Assembly: GCA_013365325.1 (NCBI GenBank)
Contig: JABVXV010000004.1
Span: 806,001 to 870,000, forward strand
Direction of reading: 5' to 3'
DNA: 64,000 nt
Source of the DNA: Dipetalonema caudispina
Taxonomy: Eukaryota > Nematoda > Chromadorea > Rhabditida > Onchocercidae
A model generated the notes under the pieces. The model worked only from the letters and a program-made list of their open reading frames with translations. It did not search any database and was not told the origin of the DNA. Positions 1 through 13,300 of this stretch are shown here, piece after piece. The translations under genes were made by a program, and so were the position numbers. Each line of letters starts with the position of its first letter. The stretch's first letter is position 1.

Positions 1-3000
1 ACTGTATCGCTTAGGCACTTTTTGTTATTTTAGGAAGCGCGAAATTCCATTTGGCGGGATTAGTTTCTTGATTTCCCTTCACTATATGCTATATCAATTA
101 TCAGATTTGATTGTTCGCATATGGATTAAAAATTAAAGTGAATCATTTAATTCATATTCATGTTATAAATTATCAAAAAGCCTTAAAAAGTTGCGAAAAT
201 TTTTTAAATTTTCAAACAAAAAGTTCAAAATTTACAAGCAAATATGATGAGTGTATAGATTCCCACGCATAAGATATTATCCTTCTGAAATAGTTTTTTT
301 TTTTTTCTACAGATCTGGAGAGTAAATTTCATCAATTTATAAAGGATAGAAAAATAACTCTCCGAAATTTCATATTCGGATGGGTTAATGTCATCGTAAC
401 ATGAGCTTCTTCATTTGCGTCTCATTATATTGGTTAAAAATTATGGGAAAAGAATGGGAAGGAGTTGTCAAAGAAATATCAAAGTAAATTTCTCTTCAAA
501 TAGAAAGCCTTCTGAGCTTATCCAATAACATTCAGATTTCACATCTCAGAAAAATTCACTGAGGACAAACCTCATTTAAGATCTTAACTGATAAGATCAT
601 AACTAAGGTATCACACTCTAAAGTCCTTGAAGATGCTACTTAAATGCCAACTCTCTTAAGATTTGTTACACAATGTTTACTTACCTTTCCATCCATCTTT
701 CTATTTACTCATTTACTTCCTTTATCTCTTCTAGTTGTACAATGAAATAATTTTAAATTTGACTTCGAATTCAACTCCAACTTCAATTAATTCGCAAATA
801 CAATTAATAAAAATAATGCAGGAACAAAGAGAGATACACTTAAAGAAGAGACAAATCAAGATCCTGTTTTATTGTTTCTTTGATTAATTTAATCTTTCCG
901 TAATTTTCCAGAATTTAACTAAATTGACAGATTTCCACTCTTTAAAAAGTTTTTTCTTCCAATACATTTCAACGTCTAGGCAGTACTTTATTTCTCTATT
1001 CTTAATTTCTCCTCTGTTTCTTTTTTTTTGAATGTATCTAATATGTAATTTCTATAAAATTTGCTAAAAATCAAAATACAAAAGTATTTTTGATCAGGAA
1101 TTTTTTCAGCAAAAGTATAGATACTATCGCATTTTTTTCCCACATATTGACAAATAGTATATATGAACTAAGCCATTTATTTTCTCTCATTAGTAGTTGT
1201 TTTTACTGATTTTGAGCTCTTCCATGATATTTAGCAGTTGTTCAAATCTCGAAATAACATAAAAGCGGAATGCCAACAGATATATCACAGGTATATAATT
1301 CCGCATAACACCAATATGTTCATCCATTTCGCGGATTTTTCAAAAAAAAAAAAAAAATAGAAGAAAAAAAAAACAGTGCTTTTGAATAGTTTCAGATTTA
1401 AAATTTTAATTAGTTAAATTTTAGGCCTATCTCGTTGAATCTTCAACAAAGTGGTATTTCCTCCCCGAATTTTTTAATTACAAATTTCTTATTTACATTC
1501 CACTTTTTCTCTATGCCATACAACTTAGCATTATCTTTCTCGTAAACATTTGGTGATCAATACATTATTTTACAAATGGGTATTCATATGTCGTAACTTT
1601 TACTTCTTCTTTTGCTTCCTATAACTTTGACCTCTGACCGTTTTTGTCTTATTTTTCCATCTCTCTTCTTTTTTTTGCATTTTCTTTTCTCGTTTTGCCT
1701 TCTCATTTTAAATTACCATTTATATATCCAACTATTCAAGTACGTAATTGTATTATCTCGCTTTCTGCTCTTGATCCATTTTTGTTTGGTCCATCTCTTA
1801 TTCCTTTTTTTTTAGTTTTTTCAAAATATTTAGCAGCAATCGGAAAACATAAATCATAATGTTGCTGACGATGAACTAGGGAAAAGGATAGAGGCGGTAG
1901 TTACCCCTTTCTCCGTTTCCCTCTCATTCCGATACATTTTTTTTTTTTTGTTCTCGAATTACTACTTTCAAGGTTATTGTAATCATCTGACGCTGTTTAA
2001 TGGTAATATTTGTCATTTACACAGTCAACTACCGCTCTATAACTTCTCGGGATGACCAAGGTCATTTAGACTCTATAGCAATGTCAATTACTATATAAAA
2101 TATCATTGTATAATCGAATTTAGAAAACATTTTTTGTTCTCTTCTCCTTCTATTTTCTATTACATTTTACATTTGATTACATTGCAGTGCTATTCTATTA
2201 TAATTCCATTATAATATTACAATACATCTAAGAATTGAGCCTGAATTAATTTATTTTGCTTGGATAATGATGCCCAATACTTGCAAGTTTGAGATATCAG
2301 CTATAATTTTTTATGCTTATTTATTTTACCTGCTGGACTAGACTATTGATCTACCTACCACTTTACTGTCTATTTTGTAACTTGCAAATATGATTAAACT
2401 TTTCTTCATTTACCAAATTGTCATTTACATTCCATTAAATTATGCTAATTAGTGAGCAAAAAAATTTGTTCATTTATTTAAGTGGCTGATCAATAACATA
2501 TCATTGTAATTGCTTAGTTAGCAAGAGGTGGCGCAATATTATAATTGCTCAAATTTGTGATCAGGTTTTTGTCAAATTCCAGATCTACCACAATTCAATC
2601 CTGATCTAATTATCATTCCACATCATCCAGATCAGGTTGCTTTCTCAATAGATTCAGGTGTTTATTAACCTTTTCTCCTATCGTTACTAAATTATTGTCC
2701 CATTGATGTTTGTCATCCATTCATTTCTCCATTTGGATAACAAAGTTTAATGACACTCATCGTTCCATTTATTTGGAACGGGAGTAAAATTAAGTGATTC
2801 TCGTTGTTTCCATTTAATTAACTGGCTAGAATGACAGAAATCGAAGAGCAGCAGCACTATGCTGATATAAGCTCTTCAATGATATTCCCTCTTCATAGAG
2901 TTATCACATTTGTTGAAAATTAACTTAGAGATTGAAGTAACTGAAAATGTGATACCTTTCCTCCCTCCGTATCATCATCATCTGTTCTATCCTGTCCTCC

Positions 3001-3002
3001 AA

Positions 3003-3036
<34 letters not shown>

Positions 3037-4307
3037 ATCTGTACGAGATGCAAATGTGTCGTATACCTGGTTTTAACAAAATAAAACGTCGGTTCTTATA
3101 AGGTCAAATCTATTTTACATCGACCCGCAATTTTGATTGACATACAAAAGAGTTTTTTTTTTTTTTTTTTTGTATCACCTTGTTTCACGCTCCTCACTTA
3201 TTACATCTTTATTATTGCTAATTTATTTTCTCTTCAATCTTTTTGAAAAAATTTTCGTTCGTCGGCAATAAACTGCTTACTGAAAAATGAAAATTTCAGT
3301 CGTGAAAGATTTGGACAAATATGTATTTTCCTGTTTATTTGAAATTTCTACAGTTTTAAATATTTAAACTGTTTCAGATTGAAATAATCATTGACCTCTT
3401 AATTCTGAAATATAAGTTTCCAGCAAATTTTGTTGCAATTTTCGTGCTACATATCATTCGCATAATTTTCCATTTCTCTTCTTCACTTCGCTTTTTAACT
3501 CTTTCATTGTTTACCATATATTTACAATTAGCAATCATCATATTTGGTGAGTAAATTTCCAACTAACATTTTGATAAAAATTATCGGTGCGCATATTTCA
3601 TTGTAGAAATGCTCTTCAAGCAGAATTTAGTTATGATTGATAAGTTGTGAATAGCAAATCGAAATAATCTTTCAAAATGTTCGGATATCGTCTAAGACAT
3701 TACTTTCGTTAGTATTTGTGTATTCTATCCAACGACGTTTTCTCTCTCTGCCATGTGGTAAAGTGTAAGAATTTCATCTTCAAGGCGAAACTATTTGCTA
3801 ATACTACAGAACATTGTACTTCTATACACGTTTTTTCTTCTCTTCCAGGTGTTTGAAAGCTACAATTAAAGCTTACGTAGAAGTGCTAATTTTTCTCATG
3901 ATACTACTCTTGTATTAGAAATGATTTCTAGATTTTACAGGTTGATCAAGAGTTTCCGCTCTCTTTCTGCAGGGTATTTTCGGTTAATATCGTAACCTGA
4001 TTATAGAGTAAAAAACAGACTATCGTTATTAAAAGAGTTCTATTAAACTTTTTTTATGCATTTACAGTTCAGAATTGTGATTAGTTATTGAGTTTTGAAT
4101 TATAATCCGGCTTGCCTATATCTAGACCGTGATTAATACGGAGTACGTATGATAGATTTCACTTCTGTGTTTCGACTACAAAATTTATTTAATCATTTAT
4201 TTCGCGTGTAACAGATTTTTCTGCAACTCTCATATGTTCGTTCGTTCATTCACTTGAAATTTGCAATTAATTACTAATTAAGATGTAAATAATTATAGTT
4301 GTTGGCA
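1..4307. other. Intergenic/upstream region of gene 1, no gene recognised
   Basis: AT-rich sequence with many T and A homopolymers and stops in every frame. No reading frame has recognisable homology. It contains a TG dinucleotide repeat at 3006-3034. A short open stretch starting ATG at 2831 (29 codons) could be a distant 5' exon of the downstream gene but is weakly supported. An acceptor-like AATTATAG ends at 4298, just before the start codon of gene 1. Confidence 0.6.
3006..3034. repeat. (TG)n microsatellite
   Basis: About 14 uninterrupted TG units in non-coding DNA upstream of gene 1. Likely length-polymorphic; no function is inferred. Confidence 0.95.
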
Positions 4308-4310
4308 ATG
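4297..4310 (+). promoter_or_regulatory. Candidate trans-splice acceptor before the gene 1 start codon
   Basis: AATTATAG ends at 4298 and the ATG is at 4308, nine bases on. This spacing is usual for nematode spliced-leader addition. It could equally be a cis acceptor for an upstream exon, since the nine bases are open in frame. Confidence 0.35.
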
Positions 4311-7300
4311 AGTCGTAAGATGACAGCTTATGGTTTTCTATACGTTGCCCCACCAAACATCGACTTCTCTCAACCGTCACATTCAGCGAAGGTTCAATTT
4401 TCTTCCTTCTATTTCTTTTACAGTTTTATACTTAATTTCTTTCAATAACTGTTTTTTTTTTCCTCGATTAAAAGCATTTTCTTCACTAAACAAATTGATT
4501 TATTGAGATAAAGCATTTCTAATGATTAGAAGAATTCACTTCTTATATTTCATATTTACCTCTGATTTAAAATTTTAATTTACAGAGATGGCAACGACGA
4601 TGTTTTACATTATATGACGATGGTGAACTAAATTATGCCCTGGATGATAATGTTAGTTTTTTTTTTCCGGATGTCTTTAAGTAATTATTAATCCTGAAAT
4701 TTCCACTTGTTTTTTTTCTAACATAATTTTTTCCCATTTTGAATTTCATTTATATTAATTTTTGCCTATTTGTTTGCTTGCTTATTTTAATCTATATCTT
4801 CATCTAATTCATTCTTCTTAATCACTTAATTTAGTTCATTTGTTTATTTACTTATTAAGATTCATTTTTTAGCCAGAAACAGTCCCACAAGTTAAAATGG
4901 ACATGAATTTATGTGTACGGGTTTGTGAAGCAGATGCAATAACGGGTCATTCGCATAGTATCCTAGTAGCATTCCGGAATGATACCTCGAGTTCCGGTAC
5001 TGCTGGTACTTGTGGAGATATCGAAAAGGATGCCACAACAACCAATCAGCATGTGCCAATTTGCTACATGAAAGCTGATACAACCGAAGAAATACGATGG
5101 TAGCTCTTTTTTATTATTCTTGCATAATAATTTTGTCCTAAAAATTGATGCAGTTAAGCTATCGCTTCAGAATCCGCGATGATTTCTTAAATCAAAAAAC
5201 ACTTTTCCAGAATCTCAAATTTTTCTATAAGCTAAGTGTTTTAGGTGGCAAAGCTTACTCCAGAAATACGCTAAACGTAGTATTTATCGTATGACTGCGA
5301 CACCAATTCGTATGCTTGATGATGAACGGCAACGAGTACTGGATGAAATTGCTGATACGGAAGAAATGATGGAAACTTGTGGACCAACAATTATTCAGGT
5401 TAGATTAGTACTACTGCAGCTAGCAAATGATACTTGAACTTAGATATTGTATCATCAATTTTCAAAAGAATGTGCATATCATCAACCCCTTCATTTTTAT
5501 CTTTCATTTGTTCAGCGTTTTATTTTTGTCGGAAACAACCTGTTCAAAAGATTTAACAATAAAACGCCATCAAAATAAGTATAAAGTATCTTCAGTACTT
5601 TACTCCAAAAACTCCGTCTTTCCAACCTTACTCTTTTTCCTATCTTCTCGTTTCTCTTTATCAATCCCTCTGATCCTTCTTTTAACAATTTTGTATGAAT
5701 TTCATACATACAACCTTGGATATTATTTTAGATATTTTTCGGGACTTTTCATCCTGGAAAATTAGAATTAAAAGTATTCCTACCCTCTCATACTCAGTTC
5801 ATCATTATCTTTAGGTTTATCCAATTTATTTTCCTTCTGAACTTGTAATTTCTACAGAAATCTATCAAATATTTCTAAAAATCCAAATAATACAATTGAG
5901 GTAACTCTCTCAAAATTCTTCCCCCAAACAGTAATTCGATATTTTATATTGAAATTTTTAGGAGAAAAAAATTGAATCAGGATTTTTTGCCAACAACCTG
6001 TTGAATGCCAACAGAAAATAAAATTCAAGTCCAGGCTTTAATAAATAACTCTCAGTTTCTAGTTACCTAACTATTTAATGTGTACCTCTTGCTGAGTAAT
6101 TATGTTAACCATTTTTTCAAATCATTTTTTTTCCTTTTGGATGTTGTTTAGGAAGGTTATCAAGATTACAAAACCCAAATTTACCCAGAATCAAGTTAGC
6201 AAGATTGTATCACATTATTTGCGTTCACTATGATGAAAAAATGCCTTCCGCAATGATCGATATAAAATTTTTCCTTAAAAATGCTAAGAAGATTTCATTT
6301 TCTAATTTTAACCCGACAATATAAGGTATTGCATGAAATACTGAAGTGATACGTCATGACTGAAAAAGAAAGGTAAATACACTGAAGCGTGATTATTTAT
6401 TCCTTTCTCTTTCATTGATTAAATGATAAATATGTTTGAATTTCATTTTTCTTTCCAAATCTCATAACTTTCTTTTTTTTAAAAAATATCACATTCGTTT
6501 GTATATAATTTTTATGTTTATATAATTTTTATCCCAATTTTTTTCATTTTTATATCTAAGAAAGATGTGTCTTTCAACATTTTATGGAAATGAATCCTCC
6601 TGAAATTGGATTGTGCTCACCTCTTTTGAAATGTATTTTTGGGTTGTCGAAAGAAATGAACTTTTTCTGATATCAGGCCGACTAATTTCTTTAACGATTT
6701 TCATTAATATGATTTCAATTTCAGGTAAACGATTCGCTCTCACGTCCAGCAAGTGCTTCATCAACACGATCAAATCACGAAGTACAACAGCTACTACCAG
6801 CATCACAATCGGATCCGTTATCAAATACGGTAACACGGGTAGATTTGGGTACTCGTTCGAGTTCTGCTGATGCACATCACGGGACACCACGAGCTGTAAA
6901 ATATCGAAATAAAGTTAATAAGTAAGTCCAGTAATAATTCATTAAAATTAAGTATTCTCATGAATGATTAAGCGTGAAATTAGTTAGTGAAAATATAAAC
7001 TCAACAGTATCGGTTGATTGACCTCATAATCGAATATTATGTTAGGAAATTATTTCATATTTTAATTTTAGATTTGGAATTTGAGTTTCTTCGAAATGAT
7101 TTTGCAAAAATTAGACCGAAGTAATATATTTTATTGGAATAAGAAATCGAACGTTTCCATTATCAGTCCGTTGACGAGCCCGTAGAGTGACCTAATTTCT
7201 CAACAAAACCCATTTTAAACCTACATGGAGATTTTTTTTATGCTATTTGAATCCATTCGGCCCAGAAAATTCCCAAATAATTTTTTTTTTCCAATTTTTT

Positions 7301-10300
7301 CTAATTTTATATTCTAAATTTGCAGCCCAGTAGATTATAATTTTTTTATAGCAATTAAGATTCAACCAATTTCAATTCTACGATTATTACTTAACCCATA
7401 ACTTTCATGGTCGTAACTTTCCATGATTTTCCTGCTATTCTCAGGAGTTATTATTGCTAACATTGTCATTATGATGATTGTGATAATTAAAAGTACACTA
7501 CACTATTATTGTTATGGTTACAGTTTTACAGTGATTTGTTGAGTCATTTTCTTCTTACTCATACTACTACTGTTCGTTCACATGACACATGAACTAAAAA
7601 TCTGTTCTCGTTACCCTTATTAGGAAAGAAATTAACGATTTTTCAATTTTTTGATCTTTCTGCGGATGTGAAAATTTATCTTTTCGTCAACAAAAAGAGA
7701 TCATTGCTTTATCATACTTCTATCAGTACGGTATTTCCCAAAAATTTTGAGTGGGACGAGGACAATTTTTTACACTTTTTTTTTGGCTCAAAAATTTTCT
7801 ACACTCTTTGGTAAGAAAAATGTCGAGATTTTAATGAAATTTGCTGAATATGGCGATGAAAAATTTTTTCCACGATGGATAAACAAGTTTTTCTTTTCTT
7901 TTTTTTTTATGAAAAATGGATGAGAAGAGATCTTATGCTTTTTTTTGATTTTTAGGGAGGAACCATCACGGAAATCGATAAATGATGGAATTACGGGTAC
8001 TGCTACAACACCTCCAGAAACACCACCACCACTTCCTGACTCACCATGTCCTCCGTTATCTCGGAAAACACCACTTTCTACTGTAAATTTTCTATTTTAT
8101 TAGCTTTCCCGTGCAAATTATCATATACGAATAAGAAGTTAAAAATCTGAAATGAGTTATAACATTCACGCATTTAGTTTCTATAAATGTTGGTACCCAT
8201 ATCTTCACGTTGATATTCATTCTTCACATCTAACTTTCTCCCTTCCAATACCACTTTAAAGCATAATTATGTCTTTTTAGATATCGGTTAGGTTATCACC
8301 GTTGTTTGCAATACTACAATATATGAAGATGACATGATCGAAGTTTAGAAGAAATTCAAATCGAGTACTTAATAAGCTTCATATTTATAATTTCATTTTC
8401 AGCCATTTTCTATTGATACATCCAGTGCACATACGCTTAGGAAAGGATGGTTAATGCTACGGGGTAAAGGCGCTTCTGATTGGACAAAACATTGGGTGGT
8501 ATTAGCTGGACTTTCACTCAAACTGTATAAGTATGTAAATTTCAAAGTTTTTTTTGAAAGTACAGAATTTGAAATCTTATGAATTATGTTATCAGATTAT
8601 CAATTTTTTATCCAAGAAGTCACGGAATCATAGTACTCAGCAAGATGATGTTCCCTTTTGTCAGCTCATACTTTCAGAGATGTTTGGGCTGAAGATTCTG
8701 CTGAACCGCTGCTTTCCGTCGACCTTAATGAATGTGAGAATGTTTATCCGTCAGCTTCTGCTAAAAATTATGGCATTGAAATTAAAGTTAGTCTCTCCTT
8801 TTCTTAAAAAAAAAAGGGGTCTTATAAGGTCAGTGATAGTCGTTATGTATTCTAAATTTCCAAACGATTCCAAGAATCCAGTGATTAGATAAAATCATTT
8901 ATTGATGTAAAATTTTCCTCTCATAAATTCGTCAAGTTCTGGAAAAATTTAGTGTCGACGAACTCGCTATGTGCTTTCGGCAATGACACCCGGAATAAGG
9001 GATAGTTGGATTACAGCTCTACAACAAAATTTGCACAATCCTTCGCCTACTTATGCTGAAGCTTGTCCAAGTGATGCTGCAAGTTTACCGGAAAGTGATC
9101 TGGTCTCATTATTACCAGTAAGTATTGAACAATATTCCAGTTGAAATTTCAGAATGACGAGTATGCTAATTTATTCATATTTTCATAAGTCCGTTATCCT
9201 TTCACATGCATTCACTTGCCCACATCTTATTTACTACTGTATTATTTGTTCACTTCATCACGCATTTATTTTTTTAGCGCAAAAAACATATTGCTTATGT
9301 GGCACCTGAATCTCATCACTCGAATTCAATGATGGATGACGAATCTTGTACTGAAGATGAATTGAATTCTCTTGATCGACCATCCAGAACTCGACAAGCA
9401 AGTCTTTCCGAAAGGTTTCTTTTATATTTTGCAGTACGTCTTAAGCTTTGATTTTAATGTCAATCGAATTAGTCAATAATATATATGTCGATATTTATGT
9501 GATATTTATATGTTGCAACTCCCACAAATTTCTTTTGAAATTCTGTATGATTCAAATTTGCCATTAAGATTTCATTAAAAATTTATTTTGCAGATCGTTC
9601 GAATCATCAGATGATGATAACGAAGTCGACGTTGACCAGCGACGTTCGCCGCAACGACGTCGTAATGGTCGCGATCAAAGTTTATCACCAACTTTTCGTC
9701 GTTCGCCAGTTTCACGTATCAAAGATAAATCAACCAATCGACAACAAAATGGAACGATGAGGTGGTATAAAACATTTATATATATATATATGTTTTTTTT
9801 TTTTTCTCCGGGAAAAAGTAAACTGATCAGGAAAAAAGTTGTAAAACTGCAACCAACTGATGACAAATGTTTATTATTTTGGGACAGGAAAATCCTTTAG
9901 CCTAAAATTAATCGACAGGTTGGGGATTAATGTAATTTTATCTTTTTGCTTAATATAATTTCCTTTCAATTACGATAGAAAATTTATTTTTAAGAAGGAG
10001 AAATTTTGTCTTTTACAACAGTTTAAGAGCGATTTCCTCTATATCACGCAATTAGGAGAAATAACAAAATTCTATCAATATTTACAACTTGCTGGAACGT
10101 AAATGGCCTCTGTGTAAATTAGTGTAATATCATTCATAGAATGGAAATAACCATGTAGAAAAAAGTACCCTTCCACTTTTTAATTTCCATTGAATATTTT
10201 AGTCTGTATTTATTGGAATTTGCTGCTATTTTTTTCAAATTTTCGTCGGAGTAATTAAATTAGTGCTAGACAGACATTCGTTTTATTCTTCAGTCATTAA

Positions 10301-13300
10301 TATATTTTTACTGTTTATTCAGTTTCTTAACTTATTTCAATAAAATTGCAAGTACTTAGTGGAAAAACCTGTAAAGGCAGCCGTGTGATATCTCATAAAA
10401 AGTGCAATAAGTTAGAATCTTCTAAGGAATACATTTCAAAAGTGAATTTTTTAATTTTATTTTGCAGGAATGGTTCCAGTTCATCGCTTTCAACTGTTAT
10501 ACCTCCAACTATGCAATCGCAAAGATGTAGCTCATCGGTAAGTATAAATTAAATCTTCATTAATTCTATTATACTTCGGCAGGAAGTGCCTCTCACATTT
10601 AAATTCACAAATGTTTTGGCAAGATAGGTTTAATTTATATATAATTTTCACTTCTTGCTAACAGCGTTACATGCAGTTTTATTTTTTAAATATTTAAATT
10701 AGTAAAGATTTTGTGACTTGTAGTATTTGATTTGATTACCGTTGGTGGCAGTGATTTCGTACTACCAGTTTTACCAATATTTGTCCTTTTTCATCTCGTC
10801 TTCTCCCTCTGATTTCGATGTCTTCTACTCCTTTCATTCCTTAAGTTTACATAACTTAAAAATAAACCTTCCGCTAATGTTAGCCGTACAACTCAGTTGG
10901 ACTTGCGCCTTTACGATTTCCAGTTCAACATATGTACAAACTATCATTGCGTAATATAATGATCGCCACATGTGGCATTTATGAAATCCTAACTTTTTTG
11001 AGATTTCTAATACAAGAAAGTATTAAATTAGATCAAAATTTTCAAAAATACACTTATATCATGCGATCATTCAATGCGGTACGTTGCTGAGCTCAATTAT
11101 GGGCAAGAGATGAAAAGAGGCCTATGATGCCATTTGTCAAGTACTCCGTCTATCCCGCAGATGTTAAAATATTCCGAGCAAAAAATTCTGGAAATACACT
11201 TTGCTTTGTTTCGAAACTACCATTCAGAGTGTTTTTGTCGAATTTCTGGCATTATCTTTTTTTTTTTTGTCATTGATTTTCATAAGAAATAGATAATACA
11301 ACACATGAAATGAGGAAAAGGTTTCGTTATCTCTTTGATGAATTTTATGCTATGTATATTTTGTTTCTTAGTTTTATATTACAACTTCTTTTTCTCCCTC
11401 TTATTGCTGCTGTTAAAACGAGTTTCTCGTATTCGTAAAGGAAAGAGATATGTTTATCAGCCCACTGATATATTTTATCATCATCGCTTCTAACTAATAG
11501 CACTGTTGAAGGATGAAACTTTTGTGATCACCAATCATTCTTCGAAACAACTTTTCATCCATCTCCTTCATCCTTACACATCTTATCGATGACTTTTTGG
11601 GTATTCATTTCATGTCATCGACATACAAATCATCAATTAATTAGCAACACTATGTGGTTCTATATGGTCATATAACTAATCACTTACGATTTCAAAAAAT
11701 TTCAATACTTCTTTTTGAAAATTTCGAGCATTTCCACATATAGAATTTAAAAAAAAGCATCGATAACAAAGTCTCTTTTTCCCTCCTAACTCTCTTTAAC
11801 CATTTCAGCTTTCTTATTTATCATAAAGAGAATAACTCGAGCAATTGAAACAAATCCCTCCTTCAGATGTCATTTCACTTGATGTCCACATTTCGATCGA
11901 TCCTATTAGAAGTAGTCAGAATGATCTCAAGTGCTCTTAAGACATACGCTTTGTAATCTGGTTCGATAGTATAGTTGTAGAGGATCTAAGGAATAGTCAA
12001 CTACTTATTACTTAGCATCGGGATTAACAAAGATTTTACCTGATTACAAGATCTTTGTTTCAAAACAGTACAATATAACCTGACTTGTATATTATCCTAT
12101 CCTTGAGGTACCTATAAATACTTCTAGGTATTTTAGGTGATTTAGGCCATGAGGTACTTCATACCGTACCAAGTCTTTTTCTTTTTCGATTAAATATTTT
12201 ATTGTTTATATGATGTTAATATCGGAGGGTTTTTTCATTTGATTTATTTTAATTATAGAGATCAGTGCCACGAGAGCAGAGTGCATCGCTACAAGAAATG
12301 AGGTTACGTACGCTTGAATCACAGGTGATTGACTGACTTATCATCTTACATATTTGCTTACTAACACGAAATTTTAAATCTTGTTGCTAAGTCACCTGCA
12401 CAATCCTATTAAAATAATTGAAAATCAAGAACTTAATTCATACTAAAGATAATTTCAAATTAAATTATCACTGTGATTCTCATACTTCATCTTCAAAGCT
12501 ATGTTTCATTAATGAAACCTATTTTTAATTTTACCGAGTTTCTTTTATCAAACTAGTCGTTATTTAATTAAAATTTCGAATCAAATTTGAGTAATGTAAT
12601 TCAGTTCCTCCAACAATCTGTAGTAACGTAAATAGGCCACATTCATTTTTTTTAGGAAGCTCAATTTCCCGTTTTTAAATTATAAGATTAGTTGGTTAAA
12701 TAAGATTAGTATACTTTGTAAGTAGTAATAAAAACTTTACTAATAACTAACAATTAAGTGGAGATTTTTGAGTTTTCGAGAAATGAGATTACACCAATAT
12801 AAATTTGGGGATACAAAAGAAGTACTGCAATATGTAACCTTGTACCGACAGCGAAGCTCATATGACAAACGTATCTTTAGTTGTCCTAAATTTTTCGTCA
12901 TTCCACTTCAAATGAATAAAACAAAATTTAATTCATTAATAGGAACATCAACAGTGATAAGATTTTGATAGCAGTCAGCTACAAATGTAAGTGTAGAAGC
13001 AAAAAAAAATGTTTCATGTCAACAGAAATTGTGTTCTAAATGTTATTCTCCCAATTTAAAACGGGATCACAAAGTGTTCGGTCATTCTCCCGGTACTGCA
13101 TTCTACAGGAGGCCATGAGTCGATCGCCCGAAACAGGGTCATAGTCAATCTTCTGAAAATGCGTAATAACAATTCTAAAATCTTGATTTCCTTATATCGG
13201 TGGCTGGTTGAGCTGATACCATTGCTAATATCTTAATTAGCTTATATGCAGCTCTATCTTCTCATTTTGCATAAAACTTATAATATCGTAAAATGTTTCG

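Noticed and set aside
1612..1859. Two overlapping + frames with Phe/Leu-rich peptides
   Set aside because: Pyrimidine-rich noise in the upstream region; nothing recognisable.
5427..5765. 112-codon + frame in an intron of gene 1
   Set aside because: Lies wholly between two well-phased PH-gene exons, has low-complexity composition and no homology.
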